DNA of 64,000 nt from Seonamhaeicola sp. S2-3. GTDB taxonomy: Bacteria > Bacteroidota > Bacteroidia > Flavobacteriales > Flavobacteriaceae. Both the position numbers and the translations under genes were made by a program. The stretch covers positions 2,739,001 to 2,803,000 of the forward strand of contig NZ_CP019389.1 in NCBI RefSeq assembly GCF_001971785.1. Direction: 5' to 3'. The notes below the pieces were generated by a model. That model did no database searches. It was not told the origin of the DNA and saw only the letters and a list, made by a program, of their open reading frames with translations. This document shows positions 19,159 through 27,683 of the stretch, piece after piece; positions within the stretch are counted from its first letter, which is position 1; every line of letters starts with the position of its first letter.

Positions 19159-19186
19159 AAAAGCCACTTCAAAAAAAGTGGCTTTT
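19157..19186. terminator. Bidirectional terminator
   Basis: AAAAGCCACTT and AAGTGGCTTTT form an 11-bp stem between the convergent small membrane protein gene and the aminotransferase gene, with T/A runs on both sides. Confidence 0.85.
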
Positions 19187-19207
19187 AATAAATATGTTTG
19201 TACTGTT

Positions 19208-20392
19208 TTAGCTTACAGCTTCCTTAATACGTTTAATAGCTTCAGTAATTTGTTCGGTAGAAGCCGCATAAGAAATTCTAATACAATCAGGATTACCAAA
19301 GGCTTCACCAGTTACGGTTGCTACAAGAGCTTCTTCTAATAAGTATAAAGAAAAATCTGTTGCGTTATTTATTTTTTTACCACGTAAGGTTTTACCAAAG
19401 AAATAAGTTACATCAGGAAATACGTAAAAGGCACCATCTGGAGTATTAGACTTAAATCCTTCAATATCATTTAATAAATCTAAAATTAAATCTCTACGTT
19501 CTTTAAATTCATTCACCATATATTGCACACGTTCAGGCGATTCGTTACAAGCCGTAATTACTGCACGTTGGGCAATACAGTTAGCACCACTAGTAGCTTG
19601 CCCTTGTAACTTATTACATGCACGCGCTATTTTTTCTGGCGCACCAATATAACCAATACGCCATCCGGTCATGGCAAATGCTTTAGAAACACCATTTACA
19701 GTAATGGTTCGGTCATACATTTCTTCAAATTCAGCAATACTTGTGTGTCCTTTTCCGTAGTTAATGTGTTCATAAATCTCATCAGAAACCACGTAAATAT
19801 CTGGGTGTTTTGCCAAAACATCAACCAAAGCTTGTAATTCTTCTTTGCTATAAACAGAACCACTTGGGTTACAAGGAGAACTAAACCACATCATTTTTGT
19901 TTTTGGTGTAATAGCAGCTTCTAATTGTTCAGCAGTCATTTTAAAGTCTGTTTCAATAGACGTTTTAACTTCTACAGGAACACCCCCAAATAATTTAACA
20001 ATATCTGAATAGCTTACCCAATACGGACATGGTAAAATAACCTCGTCACCATCATTAAGCATAACACCAGCTACGTTAAATAAAGCTTGTTTAGCACCAG
20101 TAGATACTACAATTTGAGATGGTTTGTACGTTAGGTTATTATCGCGTTTAAATTTAGTAATGATAGCTTCTTTTAAATCTGCGTAACCATCAACAGGTGT
20201 ATATGAGTTGTAATTATCATTAATAGCCTTTATAGCAGCATCTTTAATGAAATCTGGTATATTAAAGTCTGGTTCTCCAAGACTTAAACCAATAATATCT
20301 TTTCCTTCTCCTCTAAGTTCTCTAGCTTTAGCAGCCATGGCTAAAGTTGCAGATGTTGACATGTTTAAAATTCTGTCAGATAGTAAGCTCAT
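19208..20392 (-). CDS. aspC: Pyridoxal phosphate aminotransferase, aspartate type
   Basis: 394 aa, class I/II fold-type I aminotransferase. Seen are SLGEPDFNIPDFIKDAA near the N-terminus, NPSGSVYS for cofactor contact, SDEIYEHINYG, the Schiff-base lysine in NGVSKAFAMTGWRIGY (about 237) and the substrate-carboxylate Arg in CIRISYA. It most likely interconverts aspartate and oxaloacetate, though other amino acids are possible. It is transcribed alone, downstream of the desaturase gene and in the same direction. Confidence 0.92.
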   Translation of the reverse strand: MSLLSDRILNMSTSATLAMAAKARELRGEGKDIIGLSLGEPDFNIPDFIKDAAIKAINDNYNSYTPVDGYADLKEAIITKFKRDNNLTYKPSQIVVSTGAKQALFNVAGVMLNDGDEVILPCPYWVSYSDIVKLFGGVPVEVKTSIETDFKMTAEQLEAAITPKTKMMWFSSPCNPSGSVYSKEELQALVDVLAKHPDIYVVSDEIYEHINYGKGHTSIAEFEEMYDRTITVNGVSKAFAMTGWRIGYIGAPEKIARACNKLQGQATSGANCIAQRAVITACNESPERVQYMVNEFKERRDLILDLLNDIEGFKSNTPDGAFYVFPDVTYFFGKTLRGKKINNATDFSLYLLEEALVATVTGEAFGNPDCIRISYAASTEQITEAIKRIKEAVS

Positions 20393-20427
20393 TTTAATTA
20401 ATTGTTTATAAGGTAAATTATATGTTT

Positions 20428-21525
20428 TTAGGCTAAACTAGGTTTTTTTCCTAACTCTTTTAATTGATTGTAATGTTCTGCAACAGCTTTCCAAAACGTT
20501 TTGTATTCGTTATATGGTAAGCTAAATTCTTGAGCAGTTTCTTTAACAATTTTTGCTATTTTTTTGTAATGAATATGACTAATATTTGCAAATAAATGGT
20601 GTTCTACTTGCCTGTTTAATCCTCCAGTATAAAATCCTACTAACCAACTTTTAGGTGAAAAATTAGATGTGGTAAATAATTGGTGAATTGCCCATGTATT
20701 TTTCATGTTTCCATTTTCATCAGGAAGCGGCATATCTGTATTAGGCATAACGTGTGCTAATTGAAAAATAACGCTTAAAATAATACCTGCAGTATAGTGC
20801 ATAATTAGGAAACCAATTAACACTTTCCACCAAGGGAAACCTAATGCAAGAGGTAAAACAATCCATACTGTATAATACACAATTTTTCCTATAATTAATT
20901 TGGTCCATTGTGTGGCTGGATTTGGAAATTTACCATAGGCTAACTTTCTTTTTAGGTAATCATAAGTTTGGGTAAAGTCTGTTGTAATAGCCCAATTAAC
21001 AGTTAATAAGCCATATAAAAAGAAAGCATAATATCTTTGATATTTATGAATTTTAAACCATTTAGCATGTTTTGAAAATCTAATAATTCTACCAGCGTCA
21101 ATATCTTCATCATGTCCTTGAATATTAGTATATGTATGGTGTAAAACATTATGTTGAACTTTCCAGTTGTAATCATTTCCAGCTAAAATGTAAATACTAC
21201 TACCCATTAATTTGTTAACCCATTTTTTACTAGAAAATGAGCCGTGGTTAGCATCGTGCATAACGTTCATACCAACACCAGCCATTCCAATACCAACTAC
21301 AACCATTAATAATGCTTGAGACCAACCAGGTAAGTCTCTAACAGTTAAAATTATAACAACTGGAGCAATAAATAAAGCAAACATAAAAATTGCTTTAGTG
21401 TATAATTTCCAGTTACCAGTTCTTTTAATATTGTTCTCTTTAAAGTAATTGTTAACTCTTTTATTTAGGGTTCTAAAAAAATTTGCAGAATCTGTTCTAG
21501 AAAAAGAAAGTGCTTGTTTTGTCAT
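20428..21525 (-). CDS. Membrane fatty acid (acyl-CoA/acyl-lipid) desaturase
   Basis: 365 aa with four or more membrane helices and the three diiron histidine boxes: HDANHG (about 91), HNVLHH (about 125) and QVEHH (about 307). The Gln in the third box is typical of front-end desaturases related to linoleoyl-CoA delta-6 enzymes. It introduces a double bond into acyl chains at the membrane. It lacks a cytochrome b5 domain. A TAnnTTTG element lies upstream in the divergent gap with rsmG. Confidence 0.9.
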   Translation of the reverse strand: MTKQALSFSRTDSANFFRTLNKRVNNYFKENNIKRTGNWKLYTKAIFMFALFIAPVVIILTVRDLPGWSQALLMVVVGIGMAGVGMNVMHDANHGSFSSKKWVNKLMGSSIYILAGNDYNWKVQHNVLHHTYTNIQGHDEDIDAGRIIRFSKHAKWFKIHKYQRYYAFFLYGLLTVNWAITTDFTQTYDYLKRKLAYGKFPNPATQWTKLIIGKIVYYTVWIVLPLALGFPWWKVLIGFLIMHYTAGIILSVIFQLAHVMPNTDMPLPDENGNMKNTWAIHQLFTTSNFSPKSWLVGFYTGGLNRQVEHHLFANISHIHYKKIAKIVKETAQEFSLPYNEYKTFWKAVAEHYNQLKELGKKPSLA

Positions 21526-21583
21526 ACTATTAATTTAGTTTTTGTAAAATTTCTTTTATTTATGGTTTAAACTTTACAACGCG

Positions 21584-21591
21584 CAAAGATA
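21584..21591 (-). promoter_or_regulatory. -7 promoter element of the desaturase gene
   Basis: The minus strand reads TATCTTTG, a perfect TAnnTTTG, 58 nt before the ATG. Confidence 0.65.
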
Positions 21592-21648
21592 GGTATAAAC
21601 CAATATAAACTATAACGTTTTTTTGTAAAAATATGCATATAAAAAACA

Positions 21649-21656
21649 TATTTTTG
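21649..21656 (+). promoter_or_regulatory. -7 promoter element of rsmG
   Basis: TATTTTTG (TAnnTTTG), 16 nt before the rsmG ATG, giving a very short 5' leader. Confidence 0.6.
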
Positions 21657-21672
21657 TTGAAAATTTAACAGA

Positions 21673-22302
21673 ATGGAACTCATATTAAAATATTTTCCAA
21701 ATCTTACAGATGACCAAATTTTAAAATTTGAAAAGTTAGAAGACCTTTATCAAGATTGGAACTTAAAAATAAACGTGGTGTCTAGAAAAGATATTGATGA
21801 ACTTTATATGCGTCATGTATTACATTCTTTAGCCATCTCAAAGCTAATAACTTTTAAACCAGGTACTAAAATAATGGATGTAGGTACTGGTGGAGGTTTT
21901 CCTGGAATTCCTTTGGCTATTATGTTTCCTGAGTGTTCATTTCATTTGGTTGATAGTATTGCAAAAAAATTGAAAGTTGTTAATGAGGTTGTAGATGGTT
22001 TGGGGTTAACCAATGTGAAAACAACTCATAGTAGAGTAGAGGCTATTAATGATACTTATGATTTTATTGTAAGTAGGGCTGTAGCTGCAATGCCAACTTT
22101 TGTACATTGGGTAAAGGGTAAAATTGCCAAAAAGCAAAGCAATGATTTAAAAAATGGTATTCTGTATTTAAAAGGCGGTGATTTAAGTGAGGAGTTAAAA
22201 AATTATACAACGGCAACTATTTATGATTTATCAGATTTTTACTCAGAAGATTTCTTTGAAACCAAAAAGTTAGTGCATCTTCCGCAAAAATTTAAAATCT
22301 AA
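21673..22302 (+). CDS. rsmG: 16S rRNA (guanine527-N7)-methyltransferase
   Basis: 209 aa. It methylates G527 of 16S rRNA in the streptomycin-binding region. The GidB fold has NVVSRKDIDELYMRHVLHS, the AdoMet motif IMDVGTGGGFPGIPLAI (about 75-91), HLVDSIAKKLKVV and IVSRAVAAMPTF. Its length suits the family. Its end overlaps the convergent TPR protein gene by 4 nt. Confidence 0.95.
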   Translation: MELILKYFPNLTDDQILKFEKLEDLYQDWNLKINVVSRKDIDELYMRHVLHSLAISKLITFKPGTKIMDVGTGGGFPGIPLAIMFPECSFHLVDSIAKKLKVVNEVVDGLGLTNVKTTHSRVEAINDTYDFIVSRAVAAMPTFVHWVKGKIAKKQSNDLKNGILYLKGGDLSEELKNYTTATIYDLSDFYSEDFFETKKLVHLPQKFKI

Positions 22303-23267
22303 TTTTGTAACAATTTTTCTAGTTCTTTAATATTGTTTATAAAGTAATAATAATGGCTTTGATACCAGTAGGTGTTTTCATATAAATATGGAAAAGCTAT
22401 TTTGTTTTCTGGGTTTAAAATTCCATTAGCTTTTATAAAATGAACTTTAGAATTGGCTAAATCTCCCATTTTATAATAGGTTAAAGCTAATCCTAAATGT
22501 GCATCAAAATCTAATGGGTCTAATTTTAAAGCATTAGAAAAATCATTAATAGCCTTTTGAAATTTTCCTAAAAGTAAAAAGGAAGCGCCTCTGTAAAAAT
22601 GAGCAAAGGTGTTGTTGTTATTATAGCGTAAAGATTTTGTTAAGTCTTCATTAGCTCTATCATAATAATTTATGTCCATAAAAAATACTCCGCGATTATA
22701 GTAGGTGTTGGCATCTGGACTAATCATGATGGCTAAAGTATAATCGGCAAGTGCTTTTTTGTGGTTTTCAAGTGCTTTGTATGATGAAGCTCTAAGTAAA
22801 TACGCATTTAAAAAATTGGGGTTAGCTTTTAATATTTTATCAAAATCTTGAATAGCTCCTTTAAAATCTTCTAAGTCGTATTTTACGCAAGCTAAACTGT
22901 AAAGAGCATCAATAAAGTTAGGGTTTAGTTCATACGCTTTTGCATAATCATTTTTAGCACCAACTAAATCTTTTAAACTATATCTAGAATTCCCTCTATT
23001 AAAGTAACTGTCGGCATCGGGTTTTTTTAAAATTATTTTAGAATAATCTACAATTGCACCACTAAAATCACCTAAATCATTTTTTGTTAGTGCTCTTAGA
23101 AAATAAGCATCTAAATGGTTAGGGTCTTCACTTATAGCTTGATCAAGCAATTTTATCTTTTCGTTTAAGTCTGAGGTTCTAAGAGCTTTTCTATAAAATT
23201 TGTTAGCTTGACCAAAAGAAAGGACTGGGAGTAGCGTTATTAATATGATAAGTAATTGTTTTTTCAT
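22299..23267 (-). CDS. Secreted/periplasmic TPR-repeat protein
   Basis: 322 aa. A signal peptide (MKKQLLIILITLLPVLSFGQ) is followed by about seven tetratricopeptide repeats (roughly 25-285), with typical units such as NPNHLDAYFLRALTKND-like and LDPLDFDAHLGLALTYYKM. TPR arrays are protein-interaction scaffolds; no catalytic domain is present. Its function cannot be assigned. It ends by overlapping rsmG tail to tail. Confidence 0.85.
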   Translation of the reverse strand: MKKQLLIILITLLPVLSFGQANKFYRKALRTSDLNEKIKLLDQAISEDPNHLDAYFLRALTKNDLGDFSGAIVDYSKIILKKPDADSYFNRGNSRYSLKDLVGAKNDYAKAYELNPNFIDALYSLACVKYDLEDFKGAIQDFDKILKANPNFLNAYLLRASSYKALENHKKALADYTLAIMISPDANTYYNRGVFFMDINYYDRANEDLTKSLRYNNNNTFAHFYRGASFLLLGKFQKAINDFSNALKLDPLDFDAHLGLALTYYKMGDLANSKVHFIKANGILNPENKIAFPYLYENTYWYQSHYYYFINNIKELEKLLQN

Positions 23268-23384
23268 AAGCTCTATTGCATCAAATAATATGCCATTTAT
23301 TACGTAATAAAGTTAGCACTATTTTTTATTTAAGATGTATTTATTAATAGTTAGTCGGTAATTTTAAAAAAAAAATCACAAAAA

Positions 23385-23407
23385 AAGCCTCCACTAAGTG
23401 AAGGCTT
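23385..23407 (-). terminator. Terminator orphaned from its gene by the IS3 element
   Basis: On the minus strand AAGCCTTCACT...AGTGGAGGCTT (one mismatch) is followed by a T run. It points toward lower coordinates, so it fits the coiled-coil protein gene that ends at 24742. Removing the IS at 23423-24732 brings it to about 25 nt from that stop codon. Confidence 0.75.
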
Positions 23408-23462
23408 AAAATTTTATGATTATGTCCCGTCCTAAAATAAGTTGACACAAAATCGACTTATT

Positions 23463-23855
23463 ATGAAAAATAAAGAACACAAGCGATTTAAGCGCACACA
23501 ACGAGATTACAATTTAGGCTTTAAATTAGCCTTGGTGTCCGAAGTAGAAAAAGGCAACTACACATACAAACAGATTCAAAAAGCTTATGGTATCCAAGGA
23601 AGGAGTACCGTTTTGGTATGGTTAAGAAAATATGGTACTTTAGATTGGAGTAAACCAAACTTTAATAATTTGCCTAAAGAAAAAGAAACACCAGCCCAAA
23701 GGATAAAGCGTTTAGAACGAGAACTAGAAGATGAGCGATTAAAGAACTTATTGCTCAATACAATGATAGATGTATCAGACAAACAATTTGGTACTTCTAT
23801 TAGAAAAAAGCTTTTATCCCAACAATCCAAATCATCAAACAAGACAAGCAAGTAG
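23463..23855 (+). CDS. IS3-family transposase OrfA
   Basis: 130 aa from the ATG at 23463; the open frame starts earlier at a TTG inside the inverted repeat, which I reject. It has an N-terminal helix-turn-helix (about 12-60: VSEVEKGNYTYKQIQKAYG then RSTVLVWLRKYG) that binds the IS ends, and a coiled-coil/leucine-zipper region (about 85-110) used for multimerisation. Ribosomes slipping at 23804-23810 would join it to OrfB. Confidence 0.9.
   Translation: MKNKEHKRFKRTQRDYNLGFKLALVSEVEKGNYTYKQIQKAYGIQGRSTVLVWLRKYGTLDWSKPNFNNLPKEKETPAQRIKRLERELEDERLKNLLLNTMIDVSDKQFGTSIRKKLLSQQSKSSNKTSK
23804..23810 (+). promoter_or_regulatory. Programmed -1 frameshift site (A AAA AAG)
   Basis: In the orfA frame the codons are AGA AAA AAG. 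The heptamer A AAA AAG allows a -1 shift, after which the frame reads AFIPTIQIIKQDKQV and runs without a stop into OrfB. This is the classical slippery sequence of IS3-family elements. Confidence 0.85.
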
Positions 23856-23875
23856 CCATTGCGCACTCATGTAGA

Positions 23876-24691
23876 TTGTTAGGGATAAGTAGACAAGCTG
23901 TTTATCAAGCTCAAAAACGTAAAGAAGCACGTATCAAAGAACTCTCAAAGATAAAATCCTTAGTACTTGTTATTCGTAGAGATATGCCAAGACTGGGTAC
24001 ACGTAAACTCTACTACTTGCTAAAGCCAGAGTTTGATAAACATCAAATAAAAATAGGGAGAGATGCCTTATTTGCTTATTTAAAAACAGAACATTTATTA
24101 ATAACACCAAAGAAAAACTATACCAAAACCACAAACTCAAAACATTGGCTTAAAAAGCACCCTAACCTACTAAAAGACATCCAACCTAATAGGCCAGAAC
24201 ATGTGTTTGTAAGTGATATTACCTACATAAAAAGCAGAGAAAAAACACATTATTTATCTTTGGTAACAGATGCTTATAGTAGAAAAATAGTTGGATATCA
24301 ATTAAGTGATGATATGAGTGCAAAAAATGTAGTCAAAGCTTTTAATATGGCCATAAAGAAAAGAGATACAAATAATGAAATTATCCATCATTCTGATCGT
24401 GGACTACAGTATTGTGCTTTTGTCTATCAAAAGGCTTTAAGGGAAAACAACGTAATACCATCAATGACAGATGGTTATGATTGCTACCAAAACGCATTAG
24501 CAGAGCGCATTAATGGAATTTTAAAACAAGAGTTCTTAATTTATAAGTGCAATAATGGAAGAGAGCTTGAACGGTTAATCAAAGAATCTATAGAAACTTA
24601 TAACAATAAAAGACCGCATTTGAGCCTTAACATGAAAACACCTAACTTTATACACAACAAAAAACCTGAGAAGTTAAATTCTCAGGTTTAA
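23876..24691 (+). CDS. IS3-family transposase OrfB (catalytic part)
   Basis: 271 aa from the first ATG, although the natural product is probably the OrfAB fusion entered by frameshifting at 23810. It has an HTH_21-like region (about 35-95) and an integrase (rve) core with the DDE triad: SDITYIKSREKTHYLSLVTDAYS (Asp about 115), HHSDRGLQY (Asp about 178) and NALAERINGILKQEF (Glu about 213). Its last codons overlap a hairpin (24663-24689). Confidence 0.93.
   Translation: MLGISRQAVYQAQKRKEARIKELSKIKSLVLVIRRDMPRLGTRKLYYLLKPEFDKHQIKIGRDALFAYLKTEHLLITPKKNYTKTTNSKHWLKKHPNLLKDIQPNRPEHVFVSDITYIKSREKTHYLSLVTDAYSRKIVGYQLSDDMSAKNVVKAFNMAIKKRDTNNEIIHHSDRGLQYCAFVYQKALRENNVIPSMTDGYDCYQNALAERINGILKQEFLIYKCNNGRELERLIKESIETYNNKRPHLSLNMKTPNFIHNKKPEKLNSQV
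24663..24689 (+). terminator. Hairpin at the end of orfB
   Basis: AACCTGAGAA and TTCTCAGGTT pair across a 6-nt loop, overlapping the orfB stop and followed by an AT-rich tract. It may terminate the transposase mRNA. Confidence 0.6.
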
Positions 24692-24741
24692 TTTAATTTA
24701 TAAAAACTGTCAACCTATTTTAGGACGACTCATTAAATGGA

Positions 24742-25521
24742 TTAAAGTTTAGCAAATAACTTTTCCATTTTTTCTTTTTCTTCTTCAGCTAAAACAGGGT
24801 CTACTAAAATTCTACCACTATGTTCATCTGTAATTACTTTTTTTCTAGAAGCAATTTCAACTTGTACTTGTGGCGGAATGGTAAAGAAAGAACCACCAGA
24901 AGCACCTCTTTCAATTGGTACAACTGCTAATCCGTTTTTTACACTATTTCTAATTCTGTCATAAGCAGCAACAAGGCGTTCTTCTATTTGTGCTTTGAAA
25001 CTTTCAGACTTTTCAATTAAAGCTTGTTCTTCTTTTTCGGTTTCTGCTAAAATGGCATCTAACTCACCTTTTTTATGTTTTAAATGCGTTTCACGTTCTT
25101 TTAAACGCTCTTTAGTTTCAGCAATAACTTCTTTTTTCTGTTCAATTTGAACTTTAAATTCTTTAATATGCTTTTCAGCCAATTCAATTTCTAATTCTTG
25201 AAATTCAATTTCTTTGGTAAGTGAGTTGTATTCTCTGTTATTTCTAACATTTTTTTGTTGCTCACCGTACTTTTTAATTAAAGCTTTAGATTCTTCAATT
25301 AGATTTTTCTTAGAGTTGATATCGTTATCAATTACTTCTAAACTAGCAACAAGTTTTTCTAATCTAATGTTTAATCCGGCAACTTCATCTTCTAAATCGC
25401 GAACTTCTAAAGGAAGTTCTCCACGTACATTTCTAATTTCGTCTATACGAGAATCTATGAGTTGTAAATCGTATAAAGCTCTTAAGCGCTCTTCTACAGT
25501 TACTTCTTTCTTTTTAGCCAT
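24742..25521 (-). CDS. Coiled-coil protein of the C4 zinc-ribbon family with the cysteines lost
   Basis: 259 aa. A long alpha-helical coiled coil (about 15-185, rich in E/K heptads) is followed by a C-terminal domain with GGSFFTIPPQVQVEIASRK and HSGRILVDPVLA. In relatives this end is a CxxC...CxxC zinc ribbon (CGGCFxxIPPQ, CxxCGRIL); here the Cys positions are Ala, Ser, Thr and Ser, so it cannot bind zinc. The cellular role is unknown (the family has been linked to RNA or DNA binding). Its start overlaps the Nif3 stop region (3-nt gap), so they form an operon. The IS3 element lies between its stop and its terminator. Confidence 0.88.
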   Translation of the reverse strand: MAKKKEVTVEERLRALYDLQLIDSRIDEIRNVRGELPLEVRDLEDEVAGLNIRLEKLVASLEVIDNDINSKKNLIEESKALIKKYGEQQKNVRNNREYNSLTKEIEFQELEIELAEKHIKEFKVQIEQKKEVIAETKERLKERETHLKHKKGELDAILAETEKEEQALIEKSESFKAQIEERLVAAYDRIRNSVKNGLAVVPIERGASGGSFFTIPPQVQVEIASRKKVITDEHSGRILVDPVLAEEEKEKMEKLFAKL

Positions 25522-25524
25522 ACT

Positions 25525-26619
25525 TTAAAAATACTTAACAGGATTGGTATTGGTGTTTGATAAAACGACTGCAAAATTAGTAATTTTTTTTGTAAGATAC
25601 GTTACTAAAAGGTTTTTTGTGTATTGTTCACTTTCATAATGACCAATATCTGCTAAAAGAATGCTGTTTTCTGCCATAAAAAAGTCATGATACTTAAAGT
25701 CTGCCGATACAAAAGTATCTGCCCCAGAAGCTTTTGCAGCATTAATAGCAAAACTTCCTGAGCCACCTAGAACAGCTACTTTTTTAATGGGTTTGTTTAA
25801 AAACGACGAGTGCCTAATGCAACCGGTTTTCATTTTAGATTTTAATAAGGCTAAAAAATTAGCTTCAGAGATAGGTTTTTCAAACTCACCCATCATACCC
25901 ATACCAATATTTTGGTTTTTATTTTCTATAGTAAACACCTCATAAGCTACTTCTTCATAGCTATGCGTGTTTAATAGGGTTTTAATTATTTTAGACTCTA
26001 AATGTTTAGCAAATATTACAGAAATTTGTGTTTCTTCTTCTTGATGCGTTTTTCCTTTTTCACCAAGCGTAGGGTTAGAGTCTTCATTACCTTTATAGGT
26101 GCCTACACCATTGGTGTTAAAACTGCAATTACTATAATTGCCAATATGACCTGCACCGGCTTTAAATAAAGCGTTTCTTAATTGTTCTGCTTCATTTTTA
26201 GGAACATAAGTTGTTAGTTTTTTTATGGTTGCAGCTTGCGGAATGAGTATTTTTTTATTAATTAAACCTAATTGATTACAAATCATATCATTTACACCTT
26301 GCATAGCGTTATCTAAAGCAGTATGAATGGCATAAATAGCAATATTGTGTTTTATGGCTTTTAAAACAACACGTTCTACATAGGTTTTTCCTGTTATTTT
26401 TTTTAAACCTTTAAAAATAATAGGGTGGAAGCTTACAATGAGATTGCAGTTTTTTTCAATAGCTTCATCAACAACGGTTTCTAAAGTGTCTAAAGTAACT
26501 AAAATGCCCGTTAATTTTTTATTTTTATCACCCACTAAAAGGCCTACATTATCAAAATCTTCAGCGTAAGCTAAAGGAGCTAATTCTTCTAAATGGTTAA
26601 TTACATCTTGAATAATCAT
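25525..26619 (-). CDS. Nif3-like dinuclear metal-centre hexameric protein
   Basis: 364 aa. The Nif3/YbgI (DUF34) fold has metal-ligand motifs VSFHPIIFKGLKK (about 64), HTALDNA (about 97) and GHYESEQY (about 325). It is the longer version with an inserted PII-like domain in the middle (about 130-230). The family is a toroidal hexamer with two metal ions; its reaction is still uncertain (GTP cyclohydrolase-like or metal-hydrolase roles have been proposed). It is the first gene of the operon with the coiled-coil protein. Confidence 0.92.
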   Translation of the reverse strand: MIIQDVINHLEELAPLAYAEDFDNVGLLVGDKNKKLTGILVTLDTLETVVDEAIEKNCNLIVSFHPIIFKGLKKITGKTYVERVVLKAIKHNIAIYAIHTALDNAMQGVNDMICNQLGLINKKILIPQAATIKKLTTYVPKNEAEQLRNALFKAGAGHIGNYSNCSFNTNGVGTYKGNEDSNPTLGEKGKTHQEEETQISVIFAKHLESKIIKTLLNTHSYEEVAYEVFTIENKNQNIGMGMMGEFEKPISEANFLALLKSKMKTGCIRHSSFLNKPIKKVAVLGGSGSFAINAAKASGADTFVSADFKYHDFFMAENSILLADIGHYESEQYTKNLLVTYLTKKITNFAVVLSNTNTNPVKYF

Positions 26620-26672
26620 AATATTTTCATGATTTGATTATTAAACAAATATAAAATATTTACTTTGCTGTA

Positions 26673-27683
26673 ATGAAAATTATTAGATACATCTTTTTTC
26701 CTATTGTGCCTATTTATTACGCCGTAACTAGTTTAAGGAATAAACTATATGATAGGGGTATTAAAAAATCTGTTTCTTATACATTTCCAGTAATTTGTGT
26801 AGGAAACTTAAGTGTTGGGGGTACTGGTAAAACGCCAATGATTGAATATTTAATTAATTTATTAAAATCTGATTACAAGGTTGCTACATTAAGTAGGGGT
26901 TATAAAAGAAAGACTGATGGATTTCAATTGGCAGATAAAAATGCTAATGCCGATACTATTGGCGATGAACCTTTTCAGTTTTATTATAAATTTAAAGATG
27001 ACATTCTTGTTGCTGTTGATACCGATAGAAATAATGGTATTACAAATTTAATTTCTGCCGAAGTTACTCCTGAAATAATTTTGTTAGATGATGCATTTCA
27101 GCATAGAAAAGTAAAAGCTGGTTTAAATATTTTACTTACTACCTATAATAACCCATATTTTAATGATTTTGTTTTACCAACTGGTAATTTACGCGAACCT
27201 AGAAGTGGGGCAGAAAGAGCCAATATAATTGTAGTAACAAAATGTCCTGATACTTTAAGTGAAACCAAAAAACAAGATGTTTTAAATAAGATTAAGCCAA
27301 AGAAACATCAACAGGTGTTTTTTAGCTCTATTAGCTATTCTGATAAGGTTTTTTCTGAAAGTAACTCAATTGATTTGAGCAGTTTAAAACAATTTACTTT
27401 GCTTACTGGTATTGCAAATGCAAATCCTTTAGTAAATTATTTAAAAGATAGAGGTTTAAATTTTAAGCATTTAAATTTTAGTGATCATCATAATTTTACT
27501 CAAAATGAAGTAGATGATTTAACTAAGGAAGCGCTTATTATTACTACCGAAAAAGATTTTATGCGATTAAAAGAATATCCATCTTTACAAGATAAAGTGT
27601 ATTACTTACCAATAAAAACAACCATTGAAAATGAAGAGGTGTTTAATAATTTAATAAAAGATTTTGTAAAAACTAAGCAGTAG
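26673..27683 (+). CDS. lpxK: Tetraacyldisaccharide 4'-kinase
   Basis: 336 aa. It phosphorylates the 4' position of the lipid A disaccharide at the inner membrane, so the organism makes Gram-negative lipid A. The N-terminal hydrophobic segment (IRYIFFPIVPIYYAVTSLRN) and P-loop GNLSVGGTGKTPMIEYL (about 45-61) are clear, as are the conserved LLDDAFQHRKV (about 144) and PTGNLREPRSGAERA. It is transcribed alone, divergent from the Nif3 gene, and its 3' end overlaps the hybrid kinase gene by 11 nt. Confidence 0.95.
   Translation: MKIIRYIFFPIVPIYYAVTSLRNKLYDRGIKKSVSYTFPVICVGNLSVGGTGKTPMIEYLINLLKSDYKVATLSRGYKRKTDGFQLADKNANADTIGDEPFQFYYKFKDDILVAVDTDRNNGITNLISAEVTPEIILLDDAFQHRKVKAGLNILLTTYNNPYFNDFVLPTGNLREPRSGAERANIIVVTKCPDTLSETKKQDVLNKIKPKKHQQVFFSSISYSDKVFSESNSIDLSSLKQFTLLTGIANANPLVNYLKDRGLNFKHLNFSDHHNFTQNEVDDLTKEALIITTEKDFMRLKEYPSLQDKVYYLPIKTTIENEEVFNNLIKDFVKTKQ

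Larger units (their letters stand above)
23423..24732 (+). mobile_element. IS3-family (IS150-like) insertion sequence, 1310 bp
   Basis: The ends are TG...CA as in IS3 elements. The left end TGTCCCGTCCTAAAAT and the complement of the right end TGAGTCGTCCTAAAAT are inverted repeats that continue through AGTTGACA/GGTTGACA. The direct 3-bp repeat TTA lies at 23420-23422 and 24733-24735. Inside are orfA and orfB with an A AAA AAG slippery site. The element looks complete and possibly active. Confidence 0.93.
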
